From: JAJCYX01 sp965243825
GTDB taxonomy: Bacteria; Chloroflexota; Dehalococcoidia; Lucifugimonadales; Lucifugimonadaceae
Assembly: GCA_965243825.1 (NCBI GenBank)
Contig: CBDEVT010000001.1
Coordinates: 2,976,001 to 3,040,000 of the forward strand
Length of the DNA: 64,000 bases
Direction: 5' to 3'
Below the pieces are notes generated by a model. It worked only from the letters and a program-made list of their open reading frames with translations. It had not been told where the DNA came from and searched no databases. Positions 14,868 through 23,658 of this stretch are shown piece by piece. Numbering within the stretch: the first letter of the stretch is position 1; every line of letters starts with the position of its first letter. A program made the translations under genes and the position numbers.

Positions 14868-16208
14868 GTGGTCGCCAGAACATTAAAAAACACCGATCTC
14901 GAAACCCTCGTGTCGCTCTCGAAGCGACGCGGCTTCATCTTCCAAAGCAGTGAGATTTACGGTGGACTCGGTAGCGTCTGGGACTATGGACCGGTTGGTG
15001 TCGAACTGAAGCGCAATGTCAAGGACATGTGGTGGAAGGCCATGGTTCGGGACCGAGATGACGTTGTCGGAATCGATGCGGCGATCTTGATGCACCCCGA
15101 TGTCTGGGTCGCCAGTGGACATGTTTCAAGCTTCTCCGACCCTCTGGTCGAATGCTCGAACTGCCACCGGCGATATCGGCAGGACCAGCTTGAGTCAGAC
15201 GCGTGTCCGGAGTGCGAAGGCGAATTCGGTGAACCGCGTCAGTTCAATCTGATGTTCCAGACCCACATTGGCCCGGTTCAATCGGATGACAACGTGATCT
15301 ACCTGAGGCCCGAAACCGCTCAGGCGATGTTCGTTAACTTTCAGAATGTCCAGACAACTACTCGGAAAAAGCTGCCATTCGGCATCGCTCAACAGGGCAA
15401 GTCGTTCAGGAACGAGATCACTCCAGGCAACTTCACATTCCGGACTCGTGAGTTCGAGCAGATGGAGATGGAGTTCTTCTGCACTCCAGGAACCGACGAA
15501 GAGTGGCACCGGTACTGGATCGATTTCTCAATCGACTGGTACACCCGTTACGGTCTACGCAAAGACAAGCTGATGCTTCGTGAGCATGAGGCCGACGAGT
15601 TACCACACTACTCCAAGGCCAGCGCTGACATCGAGTTCGAGTTTCCGTGGGGTTGGGGTGAGTTGGAAACGATCTCGAACCGCACGGATTTCGATCTTAA
15701 GGCGCACATGGAGCGCTCCGGCAAGGACCTGAGCTACTTCGACCAGGAGAAAAACGAACGCTACGTCCCGTTTGTTGTTGAACCGGCTATGGGGGCCGAT
15801 CGAAGTGCCCTCGCTTTCCTGGCAGACGCGTACGATGAAGAAGGTGAGGGTAAGGAACAGCGAGTTGTGCTCAGGTTCCATCCCGATATCGCGCCATTTC
15901 AGGTAGCGGTGTTGCCTCTATCACGCAATGAGAAGCTGGTTCCTAAGGCCCGTGAGGTATATGACGCAATCAGGCCAATGTTTAATACTCAGTACGACGA
16001 TGCCCAGAGCATTGGTCGCCGCTATCGCAGGCAAGACGAGATCGGAACACCTCTATGTGTGACCGTCGACTTTGAGACGGTTGAGAGTGATGACGCAGTT
16101 ACTATCAGGAACAGAGATTCGATGGAACAGGTACGGGTACCGGTCTCGGGGCTTGTTCAGGCTATTTCTGACCAGATTGCTCAGATGAGGACCGAGGCAC
16201 ACGGCTAG
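14868..16208 (+). CDS. glyS: Glycine--tRNA ligase (single-chain, alpha2 class II)
   Basis: 446 residues, the size of homodimeric glycyl-tRNA synthetases. It attaches glycine to tRNA-Gly using ATP. Seen: motif 1 region SVWDYGPVGVELKRN (36-50), a zinc knuckle with Cys96, Cys99, Cys113 and Cys116, RPETAQAMFVNF (147-158), motif 2 FRNEITPGNFTFRTREFEQ (180-198), motif 3 EPAMGADRS (305-313) and a C-terminal anticodon-binding domain starting near VAVLPLSR. GTG at 14868 follows GGAG with a ten-base gap. It is controlled by the T-box-like leader just upstream. The gene is also called glyQS. It is transcribed alone; the next gene is 193 bases on. Confidence 0.97.
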   Translation: MVARTLKNTDLETLVSLSKRRGFIFQSSEIYGGLGSVWDYGPVGVELKRNVKDMWWKAMVRDRDDVVGIDAAILMHPDVWVASGHVSSFSDPLVECSNCHRRYRQDQLESDACPECEGEFGEPRQFNLMFQTHIGPVQSDDNVIYLRPETAQAMFVNFQNVQTTTRKKLPFGIAQQGKSFRNEITPGNFTFRTREFEQMEMEFFCTPGTDEEWHRYWIDFSIDWYTRYGLRKDKLMLREHEADELPHYSKASADIEFEFPWGWGELETISNRTDFDLKAHMERSGKDLSYFDQEKNERYVPFVVEPAMGADRSALAFLADAYDEEGEGKEQRVVLRFHPDIAPFQVAVLPLSRNEKLVPKAREVYDAIRPMFNTQYDDAQSIGRRYRRQDEIGTPLCVTVDFETVESDDAVTIRNRDSMEQVRVPVSGLVQAISDQIAQMRTEAHG

Positions 16209-16401
16209 GTTGCCGTGCATGGATCCGGTAAACGACACGTTCGTGGCTAGTATGGAAATGTTGGATCTAGAGTCCGACCTGATCGAATCCTGAGGAAATT
16301 CTTAAGCTCTGAGTGCAACCGGTTGTCCGCAGACACATCGAATGACTTAACGACCGAAATGCTCTAGTCAGGAAATCTACGCAACCTCGGGACAATCAGC
16401 G

Positions 16402-17046
16402 ATGTTTCTCAAGATCACTCACCGAAACAGTTCATTTAGTGGCCTGTTGGGCACGACAAGGCAGCGTGTGCTGATTACAGCGCTTGCACTGGCGGCCATC
16501 GCCGTGGCATGCGGCTCTGCCGATACACGAGTAGGTGGGATACCACAGGAATCTCCCAACACACCGGCACCTACTTCTGAGCCAATCACCAGTCCAGACG
16601 GCTCAGTTGTTCGAGCCGAGAATGCTGCACCCTCGTTCGTAGTCGAGACCTTTGCCCACGGTACCTACGATCTAAACGCAAACGTCGGTCGACCGGTACT
16701 GATCAACTTCTGGTTCCCTTCTTGCCCGCCATGCCGGGCCGAGTTACCTGATCTGCAGGCCGCATACGAAGATTACGGTGATGAGATTGACTTCCTGGGT
16801 GTGCAGCAAATCAGCGTGGATACGGTCGATGAAGGAATCGAGTTCCTGGGAGAGCTTGGGATCACTTACCCAAACTTTGCAGACAAGACGGAAGACACAC
16901 TTGCCGCGGTGCAGCGTGACTACCAGATCCTGGCCTTCCCAACCACGGTCTTCCTGAATCGTGATCACAGCATTAGCCGAACGTGGAGCGGAATTATCAG
17001 GGAGAAAGATCTGGAAGAGCAGATCGAAAAGGTGATCGCCAGTTGA
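16402..17046 (+). CDS. TlpA-like thiol-disulfide lipoprotein
   Basis: 214 residues. A basic N-terminus and hydrophobic helix (about 22-35) end in the lipobox-like AVAC with Cys37, so the protein is likely lipid-anchored on the outer face of the membrane. A Pro/Thr/Ser-rich linker (about 45-70) leads to a thioredoxin fold with FWFPSCPPCRAELP (Cys108 and Cys111, CxxC) and a cis-Pro in AFPTTVFL near 185. Such proteins reduce or exchange disulfides for cytochrome c maturation or protection of secreted proteins. The neighbours give no clearer role; the next gene is a CopD-like membrane protein 74 bases downstream. Confidence 0.9.
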   Translation: MFLKITHRNSSFSGLLGTTRQRVLITALALAAIAVACGSADTRVGGIPQESPNTPAPTSEPITSPDGSVVRAENAAPSFVVETFAHGTYDLNANVGRPVLINFWFPSCPPCRAELPDLQAAYEDYGDEIDFLGVQQISVDTVDEGIEFLGELGITYPNFADKTEDTLAAVQRDYQILAFPTTVFLNRDHSISRTWSGIIREKDLEEQIEKVIAS

Positions 17047-17120
17047 TTTGCTCGCCGGCCGAATGGTGTTCCGGCGGCGATACATGCGTGGCGTCCGGTG
17101 ATCGGCGATAATCTGCTGCC

Positions 17121-17609
17121 ATGTTTGGTGATATCAGCATCGGCGACTGGCTAATTCTGATCGCCCGGTGGGCTCACATAACTGGTGCGCTTGCCTGGGT
17201 AGGCGGAAGCATATTCTTCGCATTTGTCTTGCGACCAGTATCGATCACTAATCCGGAAGCCATGCGCGCAGTGATGACTCCAATCGGTTCGGTGTACCGC
17301 GAAGTGGTTGACTTATCTGTTGTTGCGGTACTGGTTTCCGGTCTCGTGCTGATGTTCGACCGACTGACGGGTGACGATGCAACCGTCGCGTGGGTTGCTG
17401 TGTTTGCAGTCAAACTGGCTATCGCAATCTGGATGTTCTACCTGGTGTGGCGATTGAGGCAGGCCGGGTACCGTCCCTCCCGGCCGCAAGGCATACTCGG
17501 TCGTGTTTCCTGGCTGGTTGGCTACAACGCTCTGGTGCTATTCGGAGTGATCGTCTTTTTTCTGGCAACTTTGCTACGAGAGCTGTTCGAGAAGTCACTC
17601 GCTGCCTGA
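17121..17609 (+). CDS. CopD-like integral membrane protein
   Basis: 162 residues with four strongly hydrophobic segments (about 10-35, 60-80, 88-110 and 130-152). The motif LIARWAHITGALAWVGGSIFF near the N-terminus, with a membrane His and the WVGG turn, resembles CopD/DUF2269-type proteins, some of which bind copper or haem through such histidines. The match is by pattern; the function is uncertain. It may be co-transcribed with the TlpA-like lipoprotein upstream. Its stop lies 4 bases from the convergent folK stop, leaving no room for a separate terminator. Confidence 0.75.
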   Translation: MFGDISIGDWLILIARWAHITGALAWVGGSIFFAFVLRPVSITNPEAMRAVMTPIGSVYREVVDLSVVAVLVSGLVLMFDRLTGDDATVAWVAVFAVKLAIAIWMFYLVWRLRQAGYRPSRPQGILGRVSWLVGYNALVLFGVIVFFLATLLRELFEKSLAA

Positions 17610-17613
17610 ACAA

Positions 17614-18111
17614 CTAGGCGTACCAGGGCTTGACGGTAGTCGTATCTACTAAATCGATCAGTTCCCTGAAACTCACCCCGGTTGTGGGATGAATCAGTTT
17701 AGGAGCGATCTCAAGTAGCGGCACCAGCACGAATGCGCGCTCGGTCATCTCAGGGTGTGGGACGAAAAGCGTGTAGTCGGGAGTGACCGTTGCTATCTCA
17801 GCGTCACCATAAAGCAAGATGTCCAGATCTATTGTTCGAGACTCACCTTTCTTGTGCTTCCCTCGGCCAAGATCGTGTTCGATGGCCTGCAACGTCAGTA
17901 ACAGTTGAATCGCGTCGAGCTCAGTCAGCAGTTCGATTACCTGGTTGAGATACCGGTTTTGGGTTGGGTCGACGTTCCACGGCTCGGTTTCGAACACCGA
18001 GGATTGCCGCCTGATCTCACCGAGCGAGGCGATCTGCTGCCGGGCTGAAGCAAGGTAGCTCGCCCTGTCGCCCAGGTTGCTTCCCAGCCCGAGATAGACG
18101 AGTTCGATCAC
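17614..18111 (-). CDS. folK: 2-amino-4-hydroxy-6-hydroxymethyldihydropteridine diphosphokinase
   Basis: 165 residues. It transfers pyrophosphate from ATP to hydroxymethyl-dihydropterin, the step before dihydropteroate synthase in folate synthesis. Seen: YLGLGSNLGDR (about 6-16), VFETEPWNVDPTQNRYLNQV (about 38-57), RTIDLDILLY with the two Mg-binding Asp residues (about 91-100) and VPHPEMTERAFVL (about 117-129). GTG at 18111 is preferred over a TTG at 18132 because it overlaps the folP stop by 4 bases (GTGA) and the protein then starts directly before the first strand. folP-folK form a two-gene operon. Confidence 0.95.
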   Translation of the reverse strand: MIELVYLGLGSNLGDRASYLASARQQIASLGEIRRQSSVFETEPWNVDPTQNRYLNQVIELLTELDAIQLLLTLQAIEHDLGRGKHKKGESRTIDLDILLYGDAEIATVTPDYTLFVPHPEMTERAFVLVPLLEIAPKLIHPTTGVSFRELIDLVDTTTVKPWYA

Positions 18112-18968
18112 GATACCGAGTCCGGTTCCCAACCCCGAACTATGGCATCTGACATCTGCACTACCGATTTCATTGCCAGGACGTCATGGACCCTGACCAC
18201 ATCAGCCCCAGACGCAACTGCCAGCGCCATGGTCGCCGCCGTGCCCTCAAGCCGCTTGTCTACTGGTACGTCGAGAACCGCTCCAATGAAAGATTTCCTA
18301 GAAGTGCCAACTAGCATGGGTAATCCCAGTTGGTCTTTGATGGAGCGTAGGCCACGCAGCACTGCAAGGCTGTGAACAGGCGTCTTCGCAAAGCCGATAC
18401 CGGGATCCACGACAATTTTGCCGCGTGTGACTCCAGCGTCTGAGGCCTGCTTCACGGCGGCGGAGAGGTCAGCGGCGACATCTCCAACAGGATCACGATA
18501 AACGGCTTTCGGGCGAGTGTGGCTGATCACTAACATTGCACCAGACTCAGCTGCCACCTTCGCCATTTCGGTATCACCAAGCATCGATACATCGTTGATG
18601 ATCCCTGCGCCTGCTCTAACGGCAGACTGCGCAACTGTAGCTTTTCGAGTGTCGATGCTGATTGCTGCGTCCAGCCTACCCGCAAGCGCCTCGATGACTG
18701 GAAGTACCCTTGCGCACTCTACCTCTGCCCTTACCGGCTGGGCGCCCTCGTAGACAGATGGCGGGCGAGTCGACTCACCTCCGATATCAATGACGTCCGC
18801 GCCCTCGTCCTCCATTCTCAGTGCCTGGTGTACCGCAGTCTGTACCCACCGTTCCTGCGAGTCGTCATAAATAGTGCCATCACCCGAAAACGAGTCAGGT
18901 GTGACGTTAACGACACCCATTACATAGGTTCGTTCGCCCCAATCGAACACTGATTCAACACTTCTCAT
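18108..18968 (-). CDS. folP: Dihydropteroate synthase
   Basis: 286 residues. It joins p-aminobenzoate to dihydropterin pyrophosphate in folate synthesis and is the target of sulfonamides. Seen: GVVNVTPDSFSGDG (about 18-31), DVIDIGGESTRP (about 58-69), AISIDTRKATVA (about 100-111), GIINDVS (about 121-127), VDPGIGFAKT (about 187-196) and VGTSRKSFIGAVL (about 217-229), all in the expected order for the TIM barrel. It is followed by folK in a 4-base overlap. The start region faces the TIR gene, with 93 bases between them. Confidence 0.96.
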   Translation of the reverse strand: MRSVESVFDWGERTYVMGVVNVTPDSFSGDGTIYDDSQERWVQTAVHQALRMEDEGADVIDIGGESTRPPSVYEGAQPVRAEVECARVLPVIEALAGRLDAAISIDTRKATVAQSAVRAGAGIINDVSMLGDTEMAKVAAESGAMLVISHTRPKAVYRDPVGDVAADLSAAVKQASDAGVTRGKIVVDPGIGFAKTPVHSLAVLRGLRSIKDQLGLPMLVGTSRKSFIGAVLDVPVDKRLEGTAATMALAVASGADVVRVHDVLAMKSVVQMSDAIVRGWEPDSVS

Positions 18969-19061
18969 CGAACGATCTTAGCAGTGCTCTACTTCGAGAA
19001 TCGTGATGCGAATCGGTTTACACTACGTTTCTTGACTCATCCAGGAGAAGGTGGATCACCG

Positions 19062-19730
19062 ATGGCCATCAGGCTCAATATGCGAGCATTTCTTAGCTAC
19101 CAAACCGCTGAAAAATCCGTCGCCGGTCGTATCAAAGAATCTCTCGAGCTGTACGGCATCCGTTCGTTCTTGGCCCATGAAGATATTGGCGTCTCTCAAG
19201 AGTGGGCAACGCGAATCCTCAGTGAGATCAAGGAGTCCGAAATCTTTGTTTGTGTTCTGAGTGAAAACTACTTGGCGTCACCTTGGTGTATACAGGAATC
19301 TGGTATAGCAGCTAATCGCGGTATGACTGTCGTACCGCTGACGGTGGATCGCACCACACCTCCGGGCTTTCTCAGCCAATACCAAGGTCGACGTATCGAT
19401 CCAACGACGGTATCGATACGCGACTTGGCTCCGGGTTTGGTTCAGCACGACGGACAGAAAGGAATCAATCTGATTATTGACCTGATCAAAGATTCACGGA
19501 GTTATCGAACGGCGGAAGCAAACTTCCAGTTGGTCATGCCCTATGTAGATGATCTAAATGAATCACAAGGTAGGTCTCTACTGCTTGCGTCTCACTCTAA
19601 CGATCAGGTACACAATGCTGGCCTATGCGTTCAAGACTACTTGCCCGAAGTGATCGGCAGGTATGGCCATCTCGTCGATCCAGTGAAACGAGATTTCCTC
19701 GAAGAACGATGCCGATACTATGCTCGTTGA
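19062..19730 (+). CDS. Stand-alone TIR-domain protein
   Basis: 222 residues from ATG at 19062; a GTG at 18984 is also in frame but would fall almost on the folP start. A TIR domain fills about residues 7-150: RAFLSYQTAEKSVAGRIKE opening, GIRSFLAHEDI box 2, SEIFVCVLSENYLASPWC and Glu79 in IQESGIA, where the catalytic Glu of NAD-cleaving TIRs sits. The last 70 residues (from about 152) are not recognised. Bacterial TIR proteins often act in phage defence by consuming or converting NAD. No partner such as a Thoeris, CBASS or Argonaute gene lies nearby. The neighbours are folate and acyl-CoA genes, so it looks like a single-gene insertion. Confidence 0.85.
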   Translation: MAIRLNMRAFLSYQTAEKSVAGRIKESLELYGIRSFLAHEDIGVSQEWATRILSEIKESEIFVCVLSENYLASPWCIQESGIAANRGMTVVPLTVDRTTPPGFLSQYQGRRIDPTTVSIRDLAPGLVQHDGQKGINLIIDLIKDSRSYRTAEANFQLVMPYVDDLNESQGRSLLLASHSNDQVHNAGLCVQDYLPEVIGRYGHLVDPVKRDFLEERCRYYAR

Positions 19731-19740
19731 TGCACAATCC

Positions 19741-19793
19741 ACCTTCAAGCTTCAGGTTGTAGCTGAAGGTGCCGAAGAGCACCTATTTTTTTT
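19741..19793 (+). terminator. Terminator with an overlapping alternative hairpin, between TIR and carboxylase genes
   Basis: GGTGC (19768-19772) and GCACC (19779-19783) form a short stem with a CGAAGA loop, then TA and T8 (19786-19793). The 5' arm overlaps the end of a competing hairpin: TGAAGGT (19764-19770) can pair with ACCTTCA (19741-19747), or CTGAAG (19763-19768) with CTTCAG (19750-19755). It may be a plain terminator of the TIR gene or an attenuator before the carboxylase gene. Confidence 0.65.
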
Positions 19794-19834
19794 ACCCTAC
19801 AACCACGAAATTCGAACCGAAGGAGGATATCGAC

Positions 19835-21421
19835 ATAACTTCCGAAACCGAGACTCCTAAGAGCGACGAGTCAAAATCACAGAGCCCATTGGAATCCCTT
19901 GAGGAACGCCGTGCTGCTGCCCAACTCGGCGGAGGCCAGCGACGAATCGACGCTCAGCATGAGCGTGGCAAACTCACGGCCAGGGAGCGCCTGCAACGTC
20001 TCTTTGATGATGGATCGTTCACTGAACTGGACACGTTTGTGACACACAGGTCGACCGATCTCGGGCTGGACAAACAGCGTTTTGAGGGAGATGCCGTCGT
20101 CACTGGCTATGGACTTGTAGAAGGTAGAACGGTTTTCGCCTATGCGCAGGACTTCACCGTTCTTGGCGGTTCGCTGTCGCAGGTTGCTGCACAGAAGATA
20201 TCTAAAGTGATGGACCACGCAGTGCGAACAGGTGCACCTGTTGTGGGCATCAACGACTCAGGCGGTGCCCGCATTCAGGAAGGCGTCGATTCCTTATCAG
20301 GCTACGGCGAAATATTCAGACGCAACACCCTGGCGTCTGGCGTGATCCCGCAGATAACTATCATCGCAGGCCCCTCTGCCGGTGGTGCTGTCTACTCCCC
20401 GGCGATGACCGATTTCATATACATGGTCGAGGGCATCGGGCAGATGTATATCACCGGACCGGATGTAGTTAAGTCGGTAACTGGAGAAGAGGTCTCACAC
20501 GAGGAACTGGGCGGGGCCGCTGCTCACGCAACTCGTAGCGGAGTTGCCCACTTCACAGCTCCAGACGAAGACGACTGCTTCAGGCAGGTCAGGAGACTGC
20601 TGTCCTTCTTGCCTTCAAACAATGCAGATAGCCCGCCCGTCACGGACACGAACGATGTTCCGGACCGTCGGGAGCCCGAACTGGGGAGCATCATCCCGGA
20701 ATCGCCTAACCAGCCTTATGACGTGATGGACGTGATCGTCAACGTGGTCGATGACGGCGATTTCTTACCTGTCCACAACGACTTCGCAGGAAACATCGTC
20801 GTAGGCTTCGCCCACCTCGACGGGCGTTCAGTCGGCATTGTCGCCAATCAACCGGCTGTTATGGCGGGTATGTTGGACATCGACGCTTCAGACAAGGCGG
20901 CGCGGTTCGTTCGCTTTTGTGACGCTTTCAACATTCCAATCGTCACGTTCGTCGATGTACCGGGATTCATGCCCGGAACCCACCAGGAGTATGGCGGCAT
21001 CATCCGTCACGGTGCCAAGCTTCTGTATGCCTATTCTGAGGCGACAGTGCCCAAGATGGCTGTGATCCTTCGCAAGGCTTATGGAGGCGCCTACATCGTC
21101 ATGAGCAGTAAAGAGCTCCGGTCAGACCTCAACCTGGCGTGGCCCACGGCAGAGATCGCTGTGATGGGTCCAGAAGGCGCAGTCAACGTGATCGGCCGCA
21201 GGGAGATCGCCGACGCCGACGACAAAGATGCAAAGCGCGCCGAATTGGTTGCCGATTACAAGGATCGGTTCGCCAATCCCTATGTCGCGGCTAATCGTGG
21301 TTATGTCGATGATGTGATCGACCCGAGAGAGACTCGACCGACACTTGTCAAAGCGCTTCGCATGCTGGAAAACAAGGTCGACTCAACTCCGCCAAAGAAG
21401 CACGGCAACATTCCGCTGTAG
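19835..21421 (+). CDS. pccB: Acyl-CoA carboxylase beta subunit (propionyl-CoA carboxylase type)
   Basis: 528 residues if read from ATA at 19835. This carboxyltransferase moves CO2 from carboxybiotin to propionyl- or acetyl-CoA. Seen: LEERRAAAQLGGG, RIDAQHERGKLTARERL, the first crotonase-like half with GSLSQVAAQKISKVMD and INDSGGARIQEGV, oxyanion glycines GPSAGGAVYSPA, and the second half with VDVPGFMPGTHQE and KAYGGAYIVM. The start is unsettled: AGGAGG at 19821-19826 is ideally placed for the ATA codon, in frame. A GTG at 19769 lies inside a terminator hairpin, and a TTG near 19889 would trim the N-terminus. No biotin carboxylase or biotin carrier gene is adjacent. Confidence 0.93.
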   Translation: MTSETETPKSDESKSQSPLESLEERRAAAQLGGGQRRIDAQHERGKLTARERLQRLFDDGSFTELDTFVTHRSTDLGLDKQRFEGDAVVTGYGLVEGRTVFAYAQDFTVLGGSLSQVAAQKISKVMDHAVRTGAPVVGINDSGGARIQEGVDSLSGYGEIFRRNTLASGVIPQITIIAGPSAGGAVYSPAMTDFIYMVEGIGQMYITGPDVVKSVTGEEVSHEELGGAAAHATRSGVAHFTAPDEDDCFRQVRRLLSFLPSNNADSPPVTDTNDVPDRREPELGSIIPESPNQPYDVMDVIVNVVDDGDFLPVHNDFAGNIVVGFAHLDGRSVGIVANQPAVMAGMLDIDASDKAARFVRFCDAFNIPIVTFVDVPGFMPGTHQEYGGIIRHGAKLLYAYSEATVPKMAVILRKAYGGAYIVMSSKELRSDLNLAWPTAEIAVMGPEGAVNVIGRREIADADDKDAKRAELVADYKDRFANPYVAANRGYVDDVIDPRETRPTLVKALRMLENKVDSTPPKKHGNIPL

Positions 21422-21435
21422 CCGTATTTGAGTAG

Positions 21436-23658
21436 CTAAATCCCGTCGATGATGCTGTTGAGGGTCTCGCTGGGTCGCATTGCAGCCGCAGCCTTCTCCG
21501 GGTCCGGGTTGTAGTAGCCACCAATGTCCTGCGGCTGACCCTGCGCAGCGTCAAGCTCAGAGAGGATCGTCTCTTCCTTCTCCGCAAGCGTAGCCGCCAC
21601 CGAACTGAAACGGTCTGCCAGTGCCACGTCACCGGTCTGCGCTGCGAGAGCCTGAGCCCAGTACAACGCGAGGTAGTAGCAACTTCCACGATTATCAAGT
21701 TCGTGGACCTCACGTGACGGCAACTTCGAGTTTTCGAGATAAGCCGCGGTCGCTGCGTCAAGCGCGTCGCCAAGAACTCTGGCGCTGGAATTGTCGAACT
21801 GCTCGCCCAGGTGCTGGAAAGACGCGGCCAGGGCCATGTATTCGCCCATCGAGTCCCAGCGAAGGTGTCCCTCGGAACTGAACTGTTGCACATGCCGGGG
21901 AGCCGAACCGCCTGCACCCGTCTCAAACAGTCCTCCATCATTCAGTAGCGGGACGATGGACAGCATTCTTGCGCTGGTTCCAAGCTCAAGAATTGGAAAG
22001 AGATCCGTCAGGTAGTCTCGGAGCACGTTACCGGTCACCGAGATCGTGTCGTCGCCTCTGCGTATCCGCTCCAGCGAGAACCTCATCGCATCCACTGGTG
22101 AAAGGATGTGGATATCCAGACCGGAAGTGTCGTGATCTTTCAGATAGTTCTCGACCTTCTCAATAAGCTCGGCATCATGCGCTCGGTTCTTGTCAAGCCA
22201 GAACACTGCGGGAGCACCTGTCGCACGAGCCCTGCGAACCGCCAGTCCGACCCAGTTCTGGATTGGCAGATCCTTCGTCTGGCACGCCCTCCAGATGTCT
22301 CCCTGCTCAACATCGTGGCTAATCAGAGTTTCGCCGTTGCCATTGACCACTCGAACCGTTCCGTTGGCCGGTGCCAGGAACGTTTTGTTGTGAGAGCCAT
22401 ACTCTTCGGCAGCCTGGGCCATGAGCCCGACGTTGGGAACGCTGCCCATTGTTGAAGGATCAAACTGGCCGTTTTCCTTGCAGTCCTCAACTACGACGTC
22501 GTAAATGCCTGCGTAACTCGAGTCTGGAATAACCGCCTTGCAGTCCTGTAGATCGCCGTCCGTGTTCCACATGCCACCTGAATCGCGAACCATCGGTGGC
22601 ATTGATGCGTCGATGATCACATCACTAGGCACATGTAGATTCGTGATGCCGCGACCGGAATTGACCATCGCTATCGCCGGGCGCTCAGCATAAGTCGCTT
22701 CGATGTCGGCTTCGATCGCCGTTCGCTGGTCTTCAGTAAGACCTTTGATCTTGTCGAGCAGGTCCCCTAGCCCGTTATTCGGATCTACTCCGAGCTTCTC
22801 AAGGACGTCGGCGTGATTTCGGAACACTCTGTCAAAAAAGACGCGAACACCATGCCCAAAGATGATCGGGTCTGACACTCGCATCATGGTCGCTTTCAGG
22901 TGAAGCGAGAACAGGACATCCTGTTCCTTGGACTCTTCAACCTGACTCTGCAAGAAGGCGGTCAATGCGTTCCTGCTCATAAAAGTTGCATCAAGCACTT
23001 CACCCGCCAGCAACGGGACCGAATCTTTAAGAACAGTGGTGGTTCCATCTGCCGATACAAACTCGATCCTGGCGGTTGTAGCTGATTCAACGGTTACTGA
23101 CTTCTCGTTGTGCCTGAAGTCACCGTGCTGCATCGTGGCAACATGCGTCTTCGACTGGGTAGGCCAGTCACGCATACGAGACGGATTCTTCTTTGCGAAC
23201 TCCTTCACCGCAGCAGGTGCTCTTCGATCAGAATTGCCCTGCCGCAGGACTGGATTGACTGCACTCCCCATCGCTGTATCGAATCGAGCTTTGATATCTC
23301 TTTCTTCGTCGGATTTCGGATCTTCCGGGTAGTCAGGTATCGCGTAGCCCTGTGCCTGTAGCTCCGCAATGCAAGCCTTCATCTGCGGTAGAGAAGCGCT
23401 GATATTTGGGAGCTTAATGATGTTGGCTTCCGGGGTTTCGACCATGCGCCCCAGCTCGGCCAGATCATCCGAAACAGCACGATCGCCCAATCGATCGGAG
23501 AACGGAGCGAGCACCCGGTGTGCGAGTGAGATGTCTCTTGTCTCGATGTCTACGTCAGCAGCTTTCGCAAACGCTCGAATTACTGGCAAGAAAGCGTGCG
23601 TGGCCAGCGCAGGTGCTTCATCCGTCCATGTGTAGATGATTGTGGGCGATTTGCTCAT
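21436..23658 (-). CDS. icd: NADP-dependent isocitrate dehydrogenase, monomeric type
   Basis: 740 residues from ATG at 23658, exactly the family size. It converts isocitrate to 2-oxoglutarate and CO2, making NADPH. Seen: TIIYTWTDEAPALATHAFLP near the start, SLPQMKACIAELQ, VNPVLRQGNSDRRAP (about 135-149), KEFAKKNPSRM, SLHLKATMMRVSDPIIFGH (about 250), VPNVGLMAQAAEEYGSHNKTF (split over about 410-430) and the C-terminal RGSCYYLALYWAQALA. These are hallmarks of the monomeric class, unrelated in size to the 45-kDa dimeric form. It stands divergent to mdh, another TCA-cycle gene, and convergent with pccB, 14 bases apart. Confidence 0.96.
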   Translation of the reverse strand: MSKSPTIIYTWTDEAPALATHAFLPVIRAFAKAADVDIETRDISLAHRVLAPFSDRLGDRAVSDDLAELGRMVETPEANIIKLPNISASLPQMKACIAELQAQGYAIPDYPEDPKSDEERDIKARFDTAMGSAVNPVLRQGNSDRRAPAAVKEFAKKNPSRMRDWPTQSKTHVATMQHGDFRHNEKSVTVESATTARIEFVSADGTTTVLKDSVPLLAGEVLDATFMSRNALTAFLQSQVEESKEQDVLFSLHLKATMMRVSDPIIFGHGVRVFFDRVFRNHADVLEKLGVDPNNGLGDLLDKIKGLTEDQRTAIEADIEATYAERPAIAMVNSGRGITNLHVPSDVIIDASMPPMVRDSGGMWNTDGDLQDCKAVIPDSSYAGIYDVVVEDCKENGQFDPSTMGSVPNVGLMAQAAEEYGSHNKTFLAPANGTVRVVNGNGETLISHDVEQGDIWRACQTKDLPIQNWVGLAVRRARATGAPAVFWLDKNRAHDAELIEKVENYLKDHDTSGLDIHILSPVDAMRFSLERIRRGDDTISVTGNVLRDYLTDLFPILELGTSARMLSIVPLLNDGGLFETGAGGSAPRHVQQFSSEGHLRWDSMGEYMALAASFQHLGEQFDNSSARVLGDALDAATAAYLENSKLPSREVHELDNRGSCYYLALYWAQALAAQTGDVALADRFSSVAATLAEKEETILSELDAAQGQPQDIGGYYNPDPEKAAAAMRPSETLNSIIDGI

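Noticed and set aside
18984..19061. Longer TIR protein from GTG at 18984
   Set aside because: It would begin 15 bases from the divergent folP start and adds residues outside the TIR fold; ATG at 19062 gives a standard start just before the first strand.
19769..19834. GTG at 19769 as the pccB start
   Set aside because: It lies inside the terminator stem and the resulting peptide (Phe/Tyr/Thr-rich) matches no family member. The strong AGGAGG lies after it.
21348..21941. Minus-strand frame of 197 codons within icd
   Set aside because: Arg- and Ser-rich out-of-frame shadow of icd and the pccB 3' end.
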